A stretch of DNA of 64,000 nucleotides from Halicephalobus mephisto (GCA_009193035.1 SWDT01000044.1:62001-126000); one strand, 5' to 3'; positions 29,454-41,454 are shown, numbered from the stretch's first letter. Numbers and translations: made by a program. The notes: generated by a model not told the origin, from the letters alone.

Positions 29454-31567
29454 ATGGCGAAGGTTAGATCTTCATTGAAGGCAAATCGGAATTCCACGAC
29501 CGGGAAATCGAAGGGGATTGGTGGAGCCACGAAGAATGCCAAATACCAAAGAAGAACTCACGGGGTCGCTAAAAAATGCAAGTCGAATCACTCTTTGAAT
29601 CCTGACAGAAAAACCGACAATAATGTCAACGGAGGAGGAAATGCAAGAACGAAAGCAACGATCAATCGATTGAACATGTACAAGAATTTCAAACCGATCA
29701 GAGATAAGAAAGGAAAAATCATCAAAGCTGCTCCTTTCCAAGACAGACTTGCTCCAGGTACTCAAGCCAGAGTTGAGCCTCATCGTAAATGGTTCGGCAA
29801 TACCCGCGTTATCGGACAAGAACAACTTCAAAAATTCCAAGAGAACCTCGGCAAAGCCATAAATGATCCTTTCCAAGTTGTCATGCGTCAAACTCGTCTC
29901 CCGATTACTCTTCTTCAGGAGAAAGCAAAACAACAACGTGTTCACATAACGGATACTGAATCCTTTGACTACACTTTTGGGAAGAAATCTCTTCGGAAGA
30001 AACCTACCTTGAAAGTTGAGGACTTGGAATCTCTTCGACAACATGCAGAGGAAAAAACGGCGGAATACAAAGAAGACAACGATACGTTGTTGAAGCTGAA
30101 CAGAGGTGAAATTGAACGTTTTGAAGCTCAGAATCCATTGTTTCGTGCTGGTCAATCGAATCGTGTATGGGGCGAATTGTACAAGGTGATTGATTCCTCT
30201 GATGTGATTATTGAGGTTATTGATGCTAGAGATCCTATGGGAACTAGATGTAAGCAAGTGGAAGAATTTTTGAAAAAAGAAAAATCTCACAAACATTTGG
30301 TTGTTGTGATGAATAAGGTGGATTTGGTTCCGACTTGGGTTACGAAAAGATGGTTATCTATTATTGGAGAACAATATCCGGTTATTGCTTTTCATGCTTC
30401 AATGCAACATTCGTTTGGAAAAGGTAGTTTGATTAATTTGTTGAGACAATTTGCAAAACTTCATCGTGATAGACCACAGATTAGTGTTGGATTTATTGGA
30501 TATCCGAATGTTGGAAAATCGTCAATTGTCAATACTCTTAGAAAGAAGAAAGTTTGTAAAACAGCTCCTATTGCTGGTGAAACAAAAGTTTGGCAGTATG
30601 TGACTCTTATGAAAAGAATTTATTTGATTGATTGTCCTGGTGTGGTTTATCCTCAAGGAGATTCAGAAACGCAGATTATTTTGAAAGGTGTTGTTAGAGT
30701 TGAAAATGTCAAAGATCCAGAAAATCATGTTCAAGGTGTTCTTGATCGTGTTAAAAAAGAACATTTAGAAAAAACCTACAATGTGAATGGATGGACAGAT
30801 GCAGAAGATTTCATGACGAAAATTGCGTTTTATTGTGGAAGATTGTTAAAAGGTGGAGAACCAGATATTCAAACAGTTGCAAAAATGATTTTGAATGATT
30901 TTCAACGTGGAAAATTACCGTTTTATACTAGACCTCCGGGATGTGATGATGAAGAAGAAAAAAAATTTGATGAAACTCCTATTAATGAAGTGGAAGAAGA
31001 TGAAAAAGCAATTATAACAGATGGAGAATCTGTAGTTGGATCTGATGATGAAGAATTAAATGAAAAAAAGGATGGACTTAGTTTGGAAGATATTAAAGAA
31101 TTGGCAAAAAAAGTTGAAATTGAAGATGAAAATGATGAAATGACTGAAATTGAATCAAATTGTTCTGGATTAACTGATTTAAGTGGATTTTCTGATTTAG
31201 AAATGGATTTTCCTGAACAAGATGGAACTGTTGATGCAGGTCAAATATCAGAAGAAGAAAAAAAATCGAATACTTTGATTGGGAAAAAAGTATGAGTTTT
31301 TTTGTTTAGAAAAAATTAAATTTTGGGTTTTTTTAGACGGCAAATAATCGGAAGAGACCTCGTGGAATTCGTGGAGGACAGAAAATTAAGAATTCAGTAG
31401 AGAAAAAAGCAGCTAATAAAGCAGCAAATGGACCGTTTGCATCGATTGTTGATGATGAGCCTAGTTCGTCGAAGAAATCAGGAATTGTTGAATTTGGAAC
31501 AAAAGATAAAAAAATGAATATGTGGTTTAAGAAGCTTGCTAAAAGACGCAAGTCTAAACATCAATAA
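29454..31567 (+). CDS. ngp-1: Nucleolar GTPase GNL2/NOG2 (NGP-1)
   Basis: Two exons, 29454-31289 and 31337-31567, give 688 residues. The N-terminal NGP1NT region includes [20 protein letters not shown]. The circularly permuted GTPase shows G4 first ([13 protein letters not shown]), then G1 ([14 protein letters not shown]), a switch segment ([12 protein letters not shown]) and G3 ([11 protein letters not shown]). The tail is acidic then basic (ending [12 protein letters not shown]). GNL2/Nog2 binds pre-60S particles and acts in their maturation and nuclear export. The large single exon is AT-rich in third positions. The gene sits 124 bases after the BLOC1S5-like gene and 124 bases before MAEA. 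Confidence 0.96.
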
Positions 31568-31691
31568 GAAATTGTTGAATTTTGTTGTTTTTTTAAATTT
31601 TATTTTTTATTGGATAATTGAGAGAAAATCAGGGTTATAAGGCCCTTTTTTACTTTGTTGTTATTTTTTTGTAATTTTTCTAACCTTTAGG
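31568..31691 (+). promoter_or_regulatory. Intercistronic region 2 (124 bases) of the operon
   Basis: This spacer has a T-rich block at 31583-31612 and ends in TTTCTAACCTTTAG, one base before the MAEA ATG at 31692, as expected for an SL2 trans-splice acceptor with a minimal leader. Confidence 0.6.
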
Positions 31692-33763
31692 ATGTTTCCA
31701 AGTCATATACCAGACACTACTAGAGCCTATTCTCTAAGGTTTCCTATGATGAATTCTATTCCACAAGTGGTTAAAAATTATAATGAAGTAACTGCATTGG
31801 AATTTAATCTATTGAAAGTTCCGTATGAATTGTTGAATAGAAAATTTCGAACGACTTTAAAAAGACTAGGAAAATCGAATTTTGTTATTTCTGGTCTTTG
31901 TTCGGATATTCTTAAATCACTTCCTCCTGTTAATCATAAAATTCCACTAGAACATGTGGCAGAAAAATTTCGATTATTAGTTGCGAAACTTCATGAATTT
32001 AATATTGTTTTTAATGATGCATTAAATGGAGAAATAGAATGTGCTAAAGCTCTGGAACATCGGACGGAGTATTTGAACAAGGCTATTAATGGAAGTGAAC
32101 AAGATGAAGATTATTACAGTAGACAGAGGGTCTATAGATTGATTATAGATCATTTGTTGAGAGTTGGATATTTTGAAACTGCTCAAAAATTGGCAGAACA
32201 AGTTGGAACAGAATCATTGACGAATCATGAAGTATTTGAAGTTGCTAAACAAGTTGAAGAATCGTTGAGAAATAAGGATTTGAATCTTTGTTTGTTATGG
32301 ATTGCTGATAATAGATCGAAATTACATAGATTAAATAGTAATTTTGAAACTGAAGTACATGTACAGTATGCAATGGAATTGGCGAAAATGGGACAAAGAA
32401 AAGAAGCATTAGAATATTGTAAAAAGAATTTATCTGGTTTAGCTGGAAATCAATGGGCAGGAAATGTTTTGGCTGTAAGTTTATTTTTATAATGGAGTTG
32501 ATTTATTTTTATGGAGATTTGATATATAAAATATATGGAATTCGTATATTTTATATGGAATTGATATATTTTATATATTAAATCACTGTATTTTATATGA
32601 AATCGATGTATTTTATATGAAATCGATGTATTTTATATGGAATTGATATGCAAATTTAGTTGATGACGATTATTGGAGCTGGACACAATTTCCCAGGAGA
32701 AACATACAAAAAACTTGTCAGTGATGAGCGTTGGAATGATCTTATTGAGATGTTCAGAGCCGAAAATGCTAAAATCTTTAGTGTGAGTTTTTCTAATTTT
32801 TTTAAAATGCAAAAACATCTTGATAGAGTATTTTCGGATATTTAATTGTGGTTTCATATATGAATCTTGGCATTCAATAGTAAATGGGGTCATACTCCAT
32901 ATGTCTTGGTTTTACAACTTTTTAGATATATTTAGGAAGAATATAACCAAAGAATTAATTTTGAAGTACCTGCGTAAAAGTAGAATTTTACGCTATTTTA
33001 GTTTTAGAAATCCATGTAGAAACAGTTTTGCAAAAAATTCATGTGTAATTTTTGTATGATTACGAAATAATCATTAGAAAAGTAGAAATTTTACGGTACT
33101 TTAGCTTTACAAATTCATACGAGACCATTTTGTGAAGAAATTCATATAATTTTTGTAATATATGATTAATTACTAAACAATTCCTGTGTAAAATCAAAAT
33201 TGTCATGTAGATCACTGTAGTTCCTAGAGTTCTTCCAAGACCTTTTTTGTGAGAATGTTTATTTTTGATTTTTACAGTATATGATTGATTTCAAAATTGC
33301 ATAGGATTACGAAATATTCATGACAGAAAATCGAGAGTTTAAGTCGCTGTAGTTTCTAAGTTTTGGAAATTTGTGTCGGGACAATTTTGTAAAAATGTTT
33401 ATTTTTATAATGTACGTTTTTCAGATTTCTGACCAGTCTCCGTTTTCTGTATGTCTTCAATTGGGAATTGCCGCCCATAAGACTCCTCATTGCAAGGAAG
33501 ACCCTAGTTCGAGGTGCATCGTTTGCAGAGAACTTTTTGAATTTGCTCTTGGACTTCCTTACAGCCACATATCTATTTCTAGATTAATCTGTCCCTATAA
33601 AGGAGAAGTCATCAATGAATCCAATGTTCCTTTGATGCTACCGAATGGACAGATATATGGAGAAAACGCGATTCATGAACTATCTAAGGGGGATGAAGTC
33701 TACGATCCGAAATCCAAGGAATACTTTAATTTGAGAGAAGTCAAGAGAGTATTTATCCTGTAG
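31692..33763 (+). CDS. MAEA/Gid9-type E3 ligase subunit of the CTLH complex
   Basis: Three exons (31692-32474, 32660-32782, 33425-33763) give 414 residues (human MAEA 396). LisH (YRLIIDHLLRVGYFETAQKL), CTLH and CRA segments (YAMELAKMGQRKEALEYCKK) come in order. The C-terminal degenerate RING includes HCKEDPSSRCIVCRELF, SRLICPYKGEVINESN, VPLMLPNGQIYGENAIHEL and the ending VKRVFIL, close to human. MAEA pairs with RMND5 to form the catalytic RING module of the GID/CTLH ubiquitin ligase. The stop is immediately after the conserved C-terminal aromatic/aliphatic end. Introns carry TATATGAAA-type repeats and an old interspersed repeat (32853-33400). Confidence 0.95.
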
Positions 33764-35891
33764 ATGTATATTTCTTTCTACTTTTTTGAAATGTATATAT
33801 TAATTTTTGAAACAGATTCTTAAATATCTGCAGTAGCGAATTGGATTTGTTTTGTTTTTGGATTTGAAGTTTTAGAAATGAATGATTTCGAAAAAGCAAT
33901 TTGAATTTTATTGTTTTTTTAAATCAGAATTTTTATTATTGTTCTTTTGGGAGTTTTTTTTTTATTGATTTTGAGTTTTTTTAAATTGATAATATTTGAT
34001 GGAATTAGAAATGGAAAAAATTAGAACAGGTGGATACCATGGTTTTTTTTGATGTAATTTGTTTTGTTAATTTTTTTTCGTTTTAGTTTAATGATTTAAG
34101 GAATAATTTAAAAAAAATAAATTTTTATTTTATTAAATAAATTTTAATTTTTAAAAATTTACTTTTTTATTTTTTTTAAATAAATTTTGATTTTTAAAAA
34201 AATTACTTTTTTATTTTTTTTAAATAAATTTAATTTTATTAAAGTAATTTTTAATTTTTTAAAAATTTATTTTTTTTAAAATTATTTAAAAATTTTTTTA
34301 ATAAAAAAATCTATTTTTTACTTTTTTAAATAAAAATAATGAATTTCCTGTTTTTTTTGTTTTAATTTTAAAAGGAATTTTATGTTAAAATTTCTTAATA
34401 AAAAGGTTTTTGAATTTAAAAGAAAATTATCCAACTGTTAAAAATTCGGATTTGCTCGTTCATTCATGGTCTGTCATGATTTCAATTTTTTGGAATTTCT
34501 ACTTGACGTAATTTTTTGCGAAAAAATAATTGTCAATTTTGGAAGATTATTATTTTTAAAAATTTATTTAAAAAATTATTTGTATTTTTTGTAAAAATAA
34601 ATATTGTTAAAAAGTAGTAATTTTTTGGAATTTTTGAATTCCCGCGCAAAATGAAAAAAATTTATAAAAAAAGAAAAAATGGTAAATTTGGCAATCACAA
34701 AAATAAATTTTTTCTTATTTTTATGGTAATTTTAAGTTTTTAAAAATTCGTATTAAAGTAGTTTTAAAATTTCTATAATATTTTTTTTTAATTTTTGAAT
34801 TCCCGCGCAAAATGAAAAAAATTTATAAAAAAAGAAAAATGGTAAATTTGGCAATTACAAAAATAAATTTTTTTTATTTTTATGGTAATTTTAATTTTCT
34901 AAAAATTCGTATTAAAGAAATTTTAAAATTTCTATAATATTTTTTTTTTAATTTTTGAATTCCCGCGCAAAGTGAGAAAAGTTTATAAAAATGGAAAAAA
35001 TGGTAAATTTGGCAATTACAAAAATAAATTTTCTTTATTTTTATGGTAGTTTTAAGTTTCTAAAATCCTTTTCGAAATTTTTATTGGAGAAAGTTTTTAT
35101 ATTTTTATGATATTTTTTTGAAGATTTTGAATTCCCGCCTAAAGGGCGCGAGTCCTTTTAAAATGGAAAAAATGGTAAATCTGGTAAGTTGACGAAATCG
35201 ATTCGGTCTTTTATTACTCGCGTTTTTTCTATTTTAGGATACTTTTAATTTTCTAAAATCTTTTTTAATTTTTTTTGAAAACAATTTTTTAAAACTTTAA
35301 ATTTTAAAATTTCACATAGACACTTTTTCGAAATTTTAAAAGTTCATTAAAATTTATTTTTGACTTTTAAATAATTATAATTAAAGTTTTCTAGAATTCA
35401 AGAGAAACTTTTAAAATCGTCTAAAAATAAAATTTATTAAAATTTTTCAAAATAAAAAAAATTATAATTTTTAAAAATTTTAAAAAAAATTCAAAATTTA
35501 AAAAATAATTTATAATTTTTAAAAATTTTTAACAAATTTATAATTTAAAAAATAATTAATTTATAACTTTTAAAATTTTTCAAAATAAAAAAAAATTATA
35601 ATTTTTAAAAATTTTTCAAAAAATCAAAAATTTAAAAAATAATTAATTTATAATTTTTAAAAATTTTTAACAAATTTATAATTTTCGAAAATACTTAATT
35701 TATAATTTTTAAAAAATTAAAAACTTTTTTTGTGAAATTTATTTTTTGAATTTTTTACAATACTACATTTTTCATTTGACGTAATTTTTAAAAAATTATT
35801 TTAGAAAAAAATATTTTTTAAATTTTCTAAAATAACTATTTTGTATTTTTTTAAATTTAATTTTTGCTGAATTTGTATTTTTCGATTTTAG
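33764..35891. repeat. Gene-free AT-rich region with a 160-base tandem array
   Basis: No convincing exon is seen before 35892. A tandem array spans 34625-35185: four copies with GAATTCCCGCGCAAA-type cores at 34636, 34797, 34957 and 35129, each followed by TTTATAAAAA and ATGGTAAATTTGGCAAT. The rest is low-complexity A/T runs. Confidence 0.8.
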
Positions 35892-36070
35892 TTCCATTTT
35901 TAGAAATCGAAAAAATTAATTTTTTTAATTCTACAGAAGCCCTGAAGTCAGTTCTGACATTTGATAATCCGGAAGATCCGATTCTGAAAAACGGGATAAA
36001 GTTAATCCGGCAAGTTGTCCTTTCAACAGATCCATCTGTGTTCAACGAACAAAATGTTGAAAAAGATTAA
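35892..36070 (+). CDS. Unassigned terminal exon
   Basis: An exon-like open stretch ends in TAA at 36068-36070. It may start after TTTTAG (35892) or after CTACAG (35937); the frame is the same. The encoded tail contains ALKSVLTFDNPEDPILKNG and IKLIRQVVLSTDPSVFNEQ and has normal protein composition against very AT-rich surroundings. I do not recognise the family. Upstream exons were not identified: a possible ATG exon near 35163 (ending at GTAAGT, 35182) does not fit the phase. It could equally be a gene remnant. Confidence 0.45.
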
Positions 36071-37334
36071 TTTTGAATTTTCTGGCTTCTGTTTTCTTCA
36101 ACAAAAAATGAAATTTCTCAAATGTGTAATTCATCATTTTTCACTTATTAGACTTCCATGGAAGTTTTCAAAAATTTCAAAAATTTCTAAATTTTCAAAA
36201 ATTTCTAAAATTTAATAAACATTTCTAAAATTTCTAAAATTCCAAAAAATTTCTAAATTTTCAAAAAATTTCTAAATTTTCAAAAAATTTCTAAATTTTC
36301 AAAAAATTTCTAAAATTTAATAAACATTTCTAAAATTTCTAAATTTTCAAAAAATTTTTATAATTTAATAAAAATTTCTGAAATTTTGAAAAAACTTCAA
36401 AAAAAATTTCCAAAATCTTTTAAAAGTTTTTTAAACGTTCTAAAATCTAATCTGAACTTCCAAAATTTAATGAAGATTTCTTAAATCTGGAAATTTTATA
36501 AAAAATTAAAAGAAAATATTTTAAATAATTTTTTTAAAAAGTATTTTAAATAATTTTTTAAATAATATTTTAAATAATTTTTTTCTTGATATATTTAAAA
36601 AAATATTTTTTGAAATATTTTAAATAATTTTTTTAAAAAGTAATTTAAATAATTTTTTAAATAATATTTTTGGATATTTTTGAATTCATTGGCAATTTTT
36701 GGGATTCTTTAGAATTGCGTGAGAATTTTGAGAATCCAGTAAAAAGTTCTGAAATCTTCAAAAAGCTCATGAAAGATTTTAGAAGATTTTTAATTTTTAA
36801 AATTTTTTCGATTTTTTTTTATTTTAAAATTTTTAAACATTTTCAATTTTTAAAACTTTTCGGGGAAATTTATTTTTAATTTTTCATAATAATCTGATCG
36901 ATTTTGACTTTGAAAAAAATGAAAAAAAAATAATTATAATTCGAAAATAAAAAATTTGAGATTTTCCCTGAATAACGTCCTTGACCAAACACGGCCAGCT
37001 GAGCCTCCCGCTTCCTAATCAAATTTATTATATAAAAAATATCAGATGAAAGTGTGAGAAAGAGTCGGGAAGCTTTTGTCAACTGGGCCATTCATGCCCG
37101 GAGGCTGTTTTTGTCGCAGAACTTTAATTTTGCACTTTGCAGATTTTTTTTAAATAAATTTAAAAAAATTTATTTCCTAAACTTTTAACAGAGTAATTAA
37201 GTACTCAAATATGTAGTTACATGTCGACTTCTGATGTCGCGGAACGTGAAATCGATTCCTGTCACGAAAAGCCCTGACGACCACGAGAGTTGTTTTGTTT
37301 TCAGATGCGAGTGGGATTTCGCACAGAAAATAAA

Positions 37335-37760
37335 AAACTCCCACCACGAAAGTTTTTCAAAAAAACTTTATTTTAAAAAATAAAATTAACCTAAAAATTA
37401 ATTTTTAAAAATTTAAAAAACTCCCACCACGAAAATTTTTCAAAAAAACTTTATTTTAAAAAAATGTAATTATCCTAAAAATTAATAAAAATTTCAAAAA
37501 ACTCCCACCACGAAAATTTTTTAGAATAACTTTATTTTTAAAAAAATGTAATTACCCTAAAAATTAGTTTTTTTAATGTAAAAAACTCCCACCACGAAAA
37601 TTTTCCAAAAAACTTTAATTTAAAAAAAAATAAAATTAACCTAAAAATTAATAAAAAAAATTTTCAAAAAACTCCCACCACGAAAGTTTTTCAGAATAAC
37701 TTTAATTTAAAAAAAATTTAATTACCCTAAAAATTTTAAAAACTCCCATCACGAAAATTT
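37335..37760. repeat. CCCACCACGAAA tandem array
   Basis: Six copies of a unit near 75 bases: AAAAACTCCCACCACGAAA, then a T-rich stretch, AACTTTATTTTAAAAAA and AACCTAAAAATTA. Diverged relatives continue to about 37960 and reappear at 38440 and 38800. Confidence 0.9.
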
Positions 37761-38034
37761 TTAAAAATCATGTTTAATTTTTTGTTTTTATATAAAAATG
37801 TAATTTGACCTAAAAATTTATCTAACACTAATAAAAAATATTTATTATAAAATTGATTCCCACCACGAAAGTCCCTAAAGATCATATTAAATTTTTCCAA
37901 GTGAGAGTCGAATTTCGCGCGAAACCTAAAATTGATCGAAAATTTCCGTCCTGAGGTCTATGAAGAGTTCAACTTTAAAATTAGAATAAAATTGAACTTT
38001 TGTACACAAATTAAACAAGCCAAGTTGCCCGAAT

Positions 38035-38300
38035 GTTGCGGGCAATGTGCGAGTTTTATATTTATTTCGTAATTTTTATGAATGCAAAGACAAAATTACC
38101 GACCGATCTGCCCGAATATTGCGAGCAATGTGCGAGTTTTATATTTATTTCGTAATTTTTTTAAACATGAATGTAAAAATACTGACCAATCTGCCCAAAT
38201 GTTGCGAGCAATATGCGGGTTTTATTTTTATTTCGTAATTTTTATGAATGCAAAGACAAAATTACCGACCGATCTGCCCGAATGTTGCGAGCAATGTGCT
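38035..38300. repeat. Tandem array with TGTTGCGAGCAATGTGC core
   Basis: Four copies of a 85-90 base unit containing GCCCGAATGTTGCGAGCAAT, TTTATATTTATTTCGTAATT and AAATTACCGACCGATCT. Confidence 0.88.
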
Positions 38301-39727
38301 GATTTAATTTTAATTTTAATTTTAATGTTGATATTGATGAAATTTGAAATCAACTCCTACGACAAAAGTTTTTCATAATTGTGACTAGTTTGTTCGTTCT
38401 TAAGTGAGAGTCGAATTTCGTGCAAAAAATAACCTAATAAAAAAGGAAATCAACTCCCGTCGTGAAATTTCCTGAAAACTATAGAAAATTTTTTTGTTTT
38501 TAAATGCGAATTAAATTTGACCTAAAAATTAAAAATAACTTAAAAAATAAAAAATATTTAAAAATAAAAATAACTGAAAAATTAAAAATTATTTAAAAAT
38601 TAAAATAACTTAAAAAATTAAAATAACTTAATGAATAAAAATAACTTAAAAAATAAAAATTATTTAATAAATAAAAATAACTTAAAAAATAAAAATTATT
38701 TAATAAATAAAAATAACTTAAAAAATAGAAATTATTTAATAAATAAAAAATATTTAATAAATAAAAATTATTTAATGAATAAAAATAAATTTCTGCTACG
38801 AAAACCCCCCAAGGACCGTGAGAGCTGTTTGTCTCCAGGTAGTGGGCGAATTAAAAAACAACCTAATAAGGACATGAAATAAATCCCAGTCATAATATCC
38901 CCTGCGGCAGACTCATTTCTCCCCAGTAAACGAGCCGCAGTTGATGCAAAAACGGATTTCAAAAATAAACCCACGTGCAATTTTAAAACTTTCTAAAATT
39001 TTTTAAAAATTATTTTTAAATTTTTAAAATTTTCTAAATTTTCTAAAAATTTTTTAAATATTTTTTAAAAATTTTTTTTTAAATTTTCTAAATTTTTTAA
39101 AATTTTTTAAAATTTATTTTTAAAATTACTTTTTAATTTATGTGTAGACAATTTTATGAGAATTTTTTATGATAATTTAATTTCGAAATTAAAAATTTTT
39201 AAAATTCGAAATTTTGTAAAAAGTTAATTTTTCAAAATTGTATATTTAAAAAAATAATTTCGAAAATTGAAGCTTTCGGAAAATTCTGAAAATTCGCTTC
39301 GAGATAATTTCGTATAATTTGTATTTTCGATTTTTATAATAATACGGTTTCGAAATTATCAGAAATCAAAAATTTTTTAATTTTTCTATTTTTTTTAAAT
39401 TTTCTAATTTTTTTAAATTTAAAATTTTTCTAATTTGTTTTAAATTTAAGATTTTTTTTCTATTTTTTTTTAAATTTTAAATTTTTCTAATTTGTTTTAA
39501 ATTCGTGTCGGGACTATTTTGTAAGAATTTTTACAACATAATCGATTACGAAATAGTCACATAAACCTAAAATTCTCAACTAAATTACTGTATCTTTTAA
39601 AATTTCTGAAAATTCGTGTCGGGACTACTTTTAAGAAATTTTATTTTCTGCAGTAAAGTAGTTATTGTAAAGACGGTTACTGTAGGGCAGATTAGCCGTA
39701 AACTATGCCATCGCCGGAGGTCTGGAG

Positions 39728-40444
39728 ACACGTAGGTTCTGTCGTAACTCGTGATGTCCGGCTTGTGAAATTTGGGAACATTTACGAACAGAGTAATTTT
39801 TATGTCGGCTGCACAACATTCGTCCCCAGCGGCATTTGGTCCCTTTTTTCTTCTTTTTTATTTTCCCTAATTTCGAAATTGTTTTTAAATAATTAAATTA
39901 ACTGGGTATATTAGTTAAAAAAATGAATATAAAAAGAAATAAATTGTATATTACGAAATAGAGGGACCAAATGTCGTACAGCTTTCCCCAGCGACATTCG
40001 CTCCTTATTTTTCCCCTTTTTTTATTCTCCCCAATTTCGAAACTCTTTTTAAATCACTATTTTTTACTTAACTAATATATCAACTCAATTTAATTATGAA
40101 AAAATGAATATAAAAAGAAATAAATCATATATTACGAAATAGAGGGAGCAAATGTCGTACAGCTTCCCCCAGCGACATTCGCTCCTTTCTCCTTTTTTAT
40201 TCTCCCCAATTTCGAAATTCTTTTTAAATCACTATTTTTTACTTAACTAATATATCAACTCAATTTAATTATGAAAAAATGAATATAAAAAGAAATAAAT
40301 TATATATTACGAAATAGAGGGACCAAATGCCGCTGGGGACAACCGTCGTGCAGCCAGATATAAGTTCCGTCGTAACTCGTGATGTCCGGCTTGTGACGTT
40401 TGGGAACATTTAGAAACATTCGTCAGCAGAGTAATTACTATGTC
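39728..40444. repeat. Direct duplication flanking element copy 1
   Basis: Left arm 39728-39806 and right arm 40356-40444 share GTCGTAACTCGTGATGTCCG, CTTGTG, TTTGGGAACATTTA and CAGAGTAATT, and both end in TATGTC. The right arm has 10 extra bases. The arms abut the element on both sides. Confidence 0.88.
39807..40355 (+). mobile_element. 549-base terminal-inverted-repeat element, copy 1
   Basis: The left end GGCTGCACAACATTCGTCCC and the inverted right end (GGCTGCACGACGGTTGTCCC read on the minus strand) form TIRs of about 37 bases, continuing CAGCGGCATTTGGTCCC on both sides. The interior contains tandem units bordered by AGCGACATTCGCTCC and CAAATGTCGTACAG with a TTACGAAATAGAGGGA core. No transposase is encoded, so this is a non-autonomous, MITE-like element. 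Copy 2 at 60786-61334 is the same length in the opposite orientation. Confidence 0.85.
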
Positions 40445-41102
40445 AGATATCCTATTTTTTTGACTATCTCAATATTTGAAGAAAAAGTTTTTATTTAAAA
40501 ATATATTTTCGAAATTAAAATTATTTTTATTTTTTTAGAAATTTCTTAATTTTTTATTTAAATTATTTTTTAAGAATTTCTTAATTTTAAATTTTTTTTA
40601 TTTAAATTATTTTTTTTTTAATTTTTAAATTATTTAATTTTTTTGAATTTCTTTAATAATTTTCAAAATTAAAATTATTTTATTTTTTTAGAAATTTTAG
40701 AAATTTAAAAAATATTTAATTTTTTAAAATTTTAAAATTATTTAATTTTTTTGAAATTCTTTAATAATTTTCAAAATTAAAATTATTTTATTCTTTTAAG
40801 ATTTCTTAATTTTAAATTTTTTTTATTTAAATTATTTTTTTAAAATTCTTTAATTTTTAATTTTTTTGAAATTCTTTAATAATTTTCAAAATTAAAATTA
40901 ATTTAATTTTTTAAAATTACTTAATTTTAAATTTTTTTATTTAAATTATTTTTTTGAAATTCTTTAATTTTTAATTTTTTTGAATTTCTTTAATAATTTT
41001 CAAAATTAAAAAATACGCAAAATTGCCGGAGGCGATGTATTTCAAAAACTGAACTATATGAGTGATATTTTATCATTGAATTTAAAATTTTTTTATTTCC
41101 AG

Positions 41103-41180
41103 AAAAAACGTAATTGGGTCGGTCAAGTTCGACGTCAAAACAAACGCGAAAAATCCGACTCAAAAAGCGGCATCAGTTGA
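41103..41180 (+). CDS. Isolated exon-like ORF, function unknown
   Basis: A good acceptor (TTTATTTCCAG, ending 41102) is followed by 25 codons and TGA, encoding KKRNWVGQVRRQNKREKSDS and KSGIS. Composition is much less AT-rich than the surroundings, and the non-repetitive patch continues to about 41330. It could be the last exon of an unrecognised gene or a remnant. No upstream exon was identified. Confidence 0.25.
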   Translation, partial: KKRNWVGQVRRQNKREKSDSKSGIS

Positions 41181-41454
41181 CTTTTGGCTCCTAGTTGTTG
41201 AAACTTGCAGTTTTCGTTTCCCTGTCTTTCCTTCGGCAGACTTTGCTTCTATGATTTAGCCTCAGGCACCTCCTATAATTACCTCTTTTTTACGTAAAAG
41301 AGCGCTGCAACTGCAAAAACCCGGTATTAACTCAAAATTGGAGAATTGGGATCTTTGAAAATTTCTCCTGACGATTGACGTGAAAAACTTTCATTAATTT
41401 TTCCCTAATTTAAAAAGTATTAACAAAGTTCTTAGTCGAAAAACGAATTAATCA

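Larger units (their letters stand above)
36071..41102. repeat. Repeat-dominated gene-free region
   Basis: No gene was found. From left to right: A/T runs (36150-36890), a normal-composition patch (36960-37140), an ACTCCCACCACGAAA tandem array (37230-37960), a GCGAGCAATGTGCGAG array (38035-38300), AATAAAAATAACTTAAAA microrepeats (38510-38790), related CACGAAA fragments (38400-38960), A/T runs, the first 549-base element (39807-40355) with flanking duplications, and A/T runs to 41000. Confidence 0.75.

Noticed and set aside
29472..30296. 274-residue minus-strand ORF inside GNL2
   Set aside because: Shadow of a strongly conserved exon; composition is typical of antisense reading.
35163..35188. 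Short ATG exon MEKMVNL with GTAAGT donor as first exon of the orphan gene
   Set aside because: Its donor leaves the wrong phase for the 35892/35937 exon, and the sequence is the degenerate last unit of the 160-base array.
38570..38780. Regularly spaced AATAAAAATAACTT units suggestive of a CRISPR-like array
   Set aside because: Units are contiguous with no unique spacers, AT microsatellite-like, and the host is a eukaryote.
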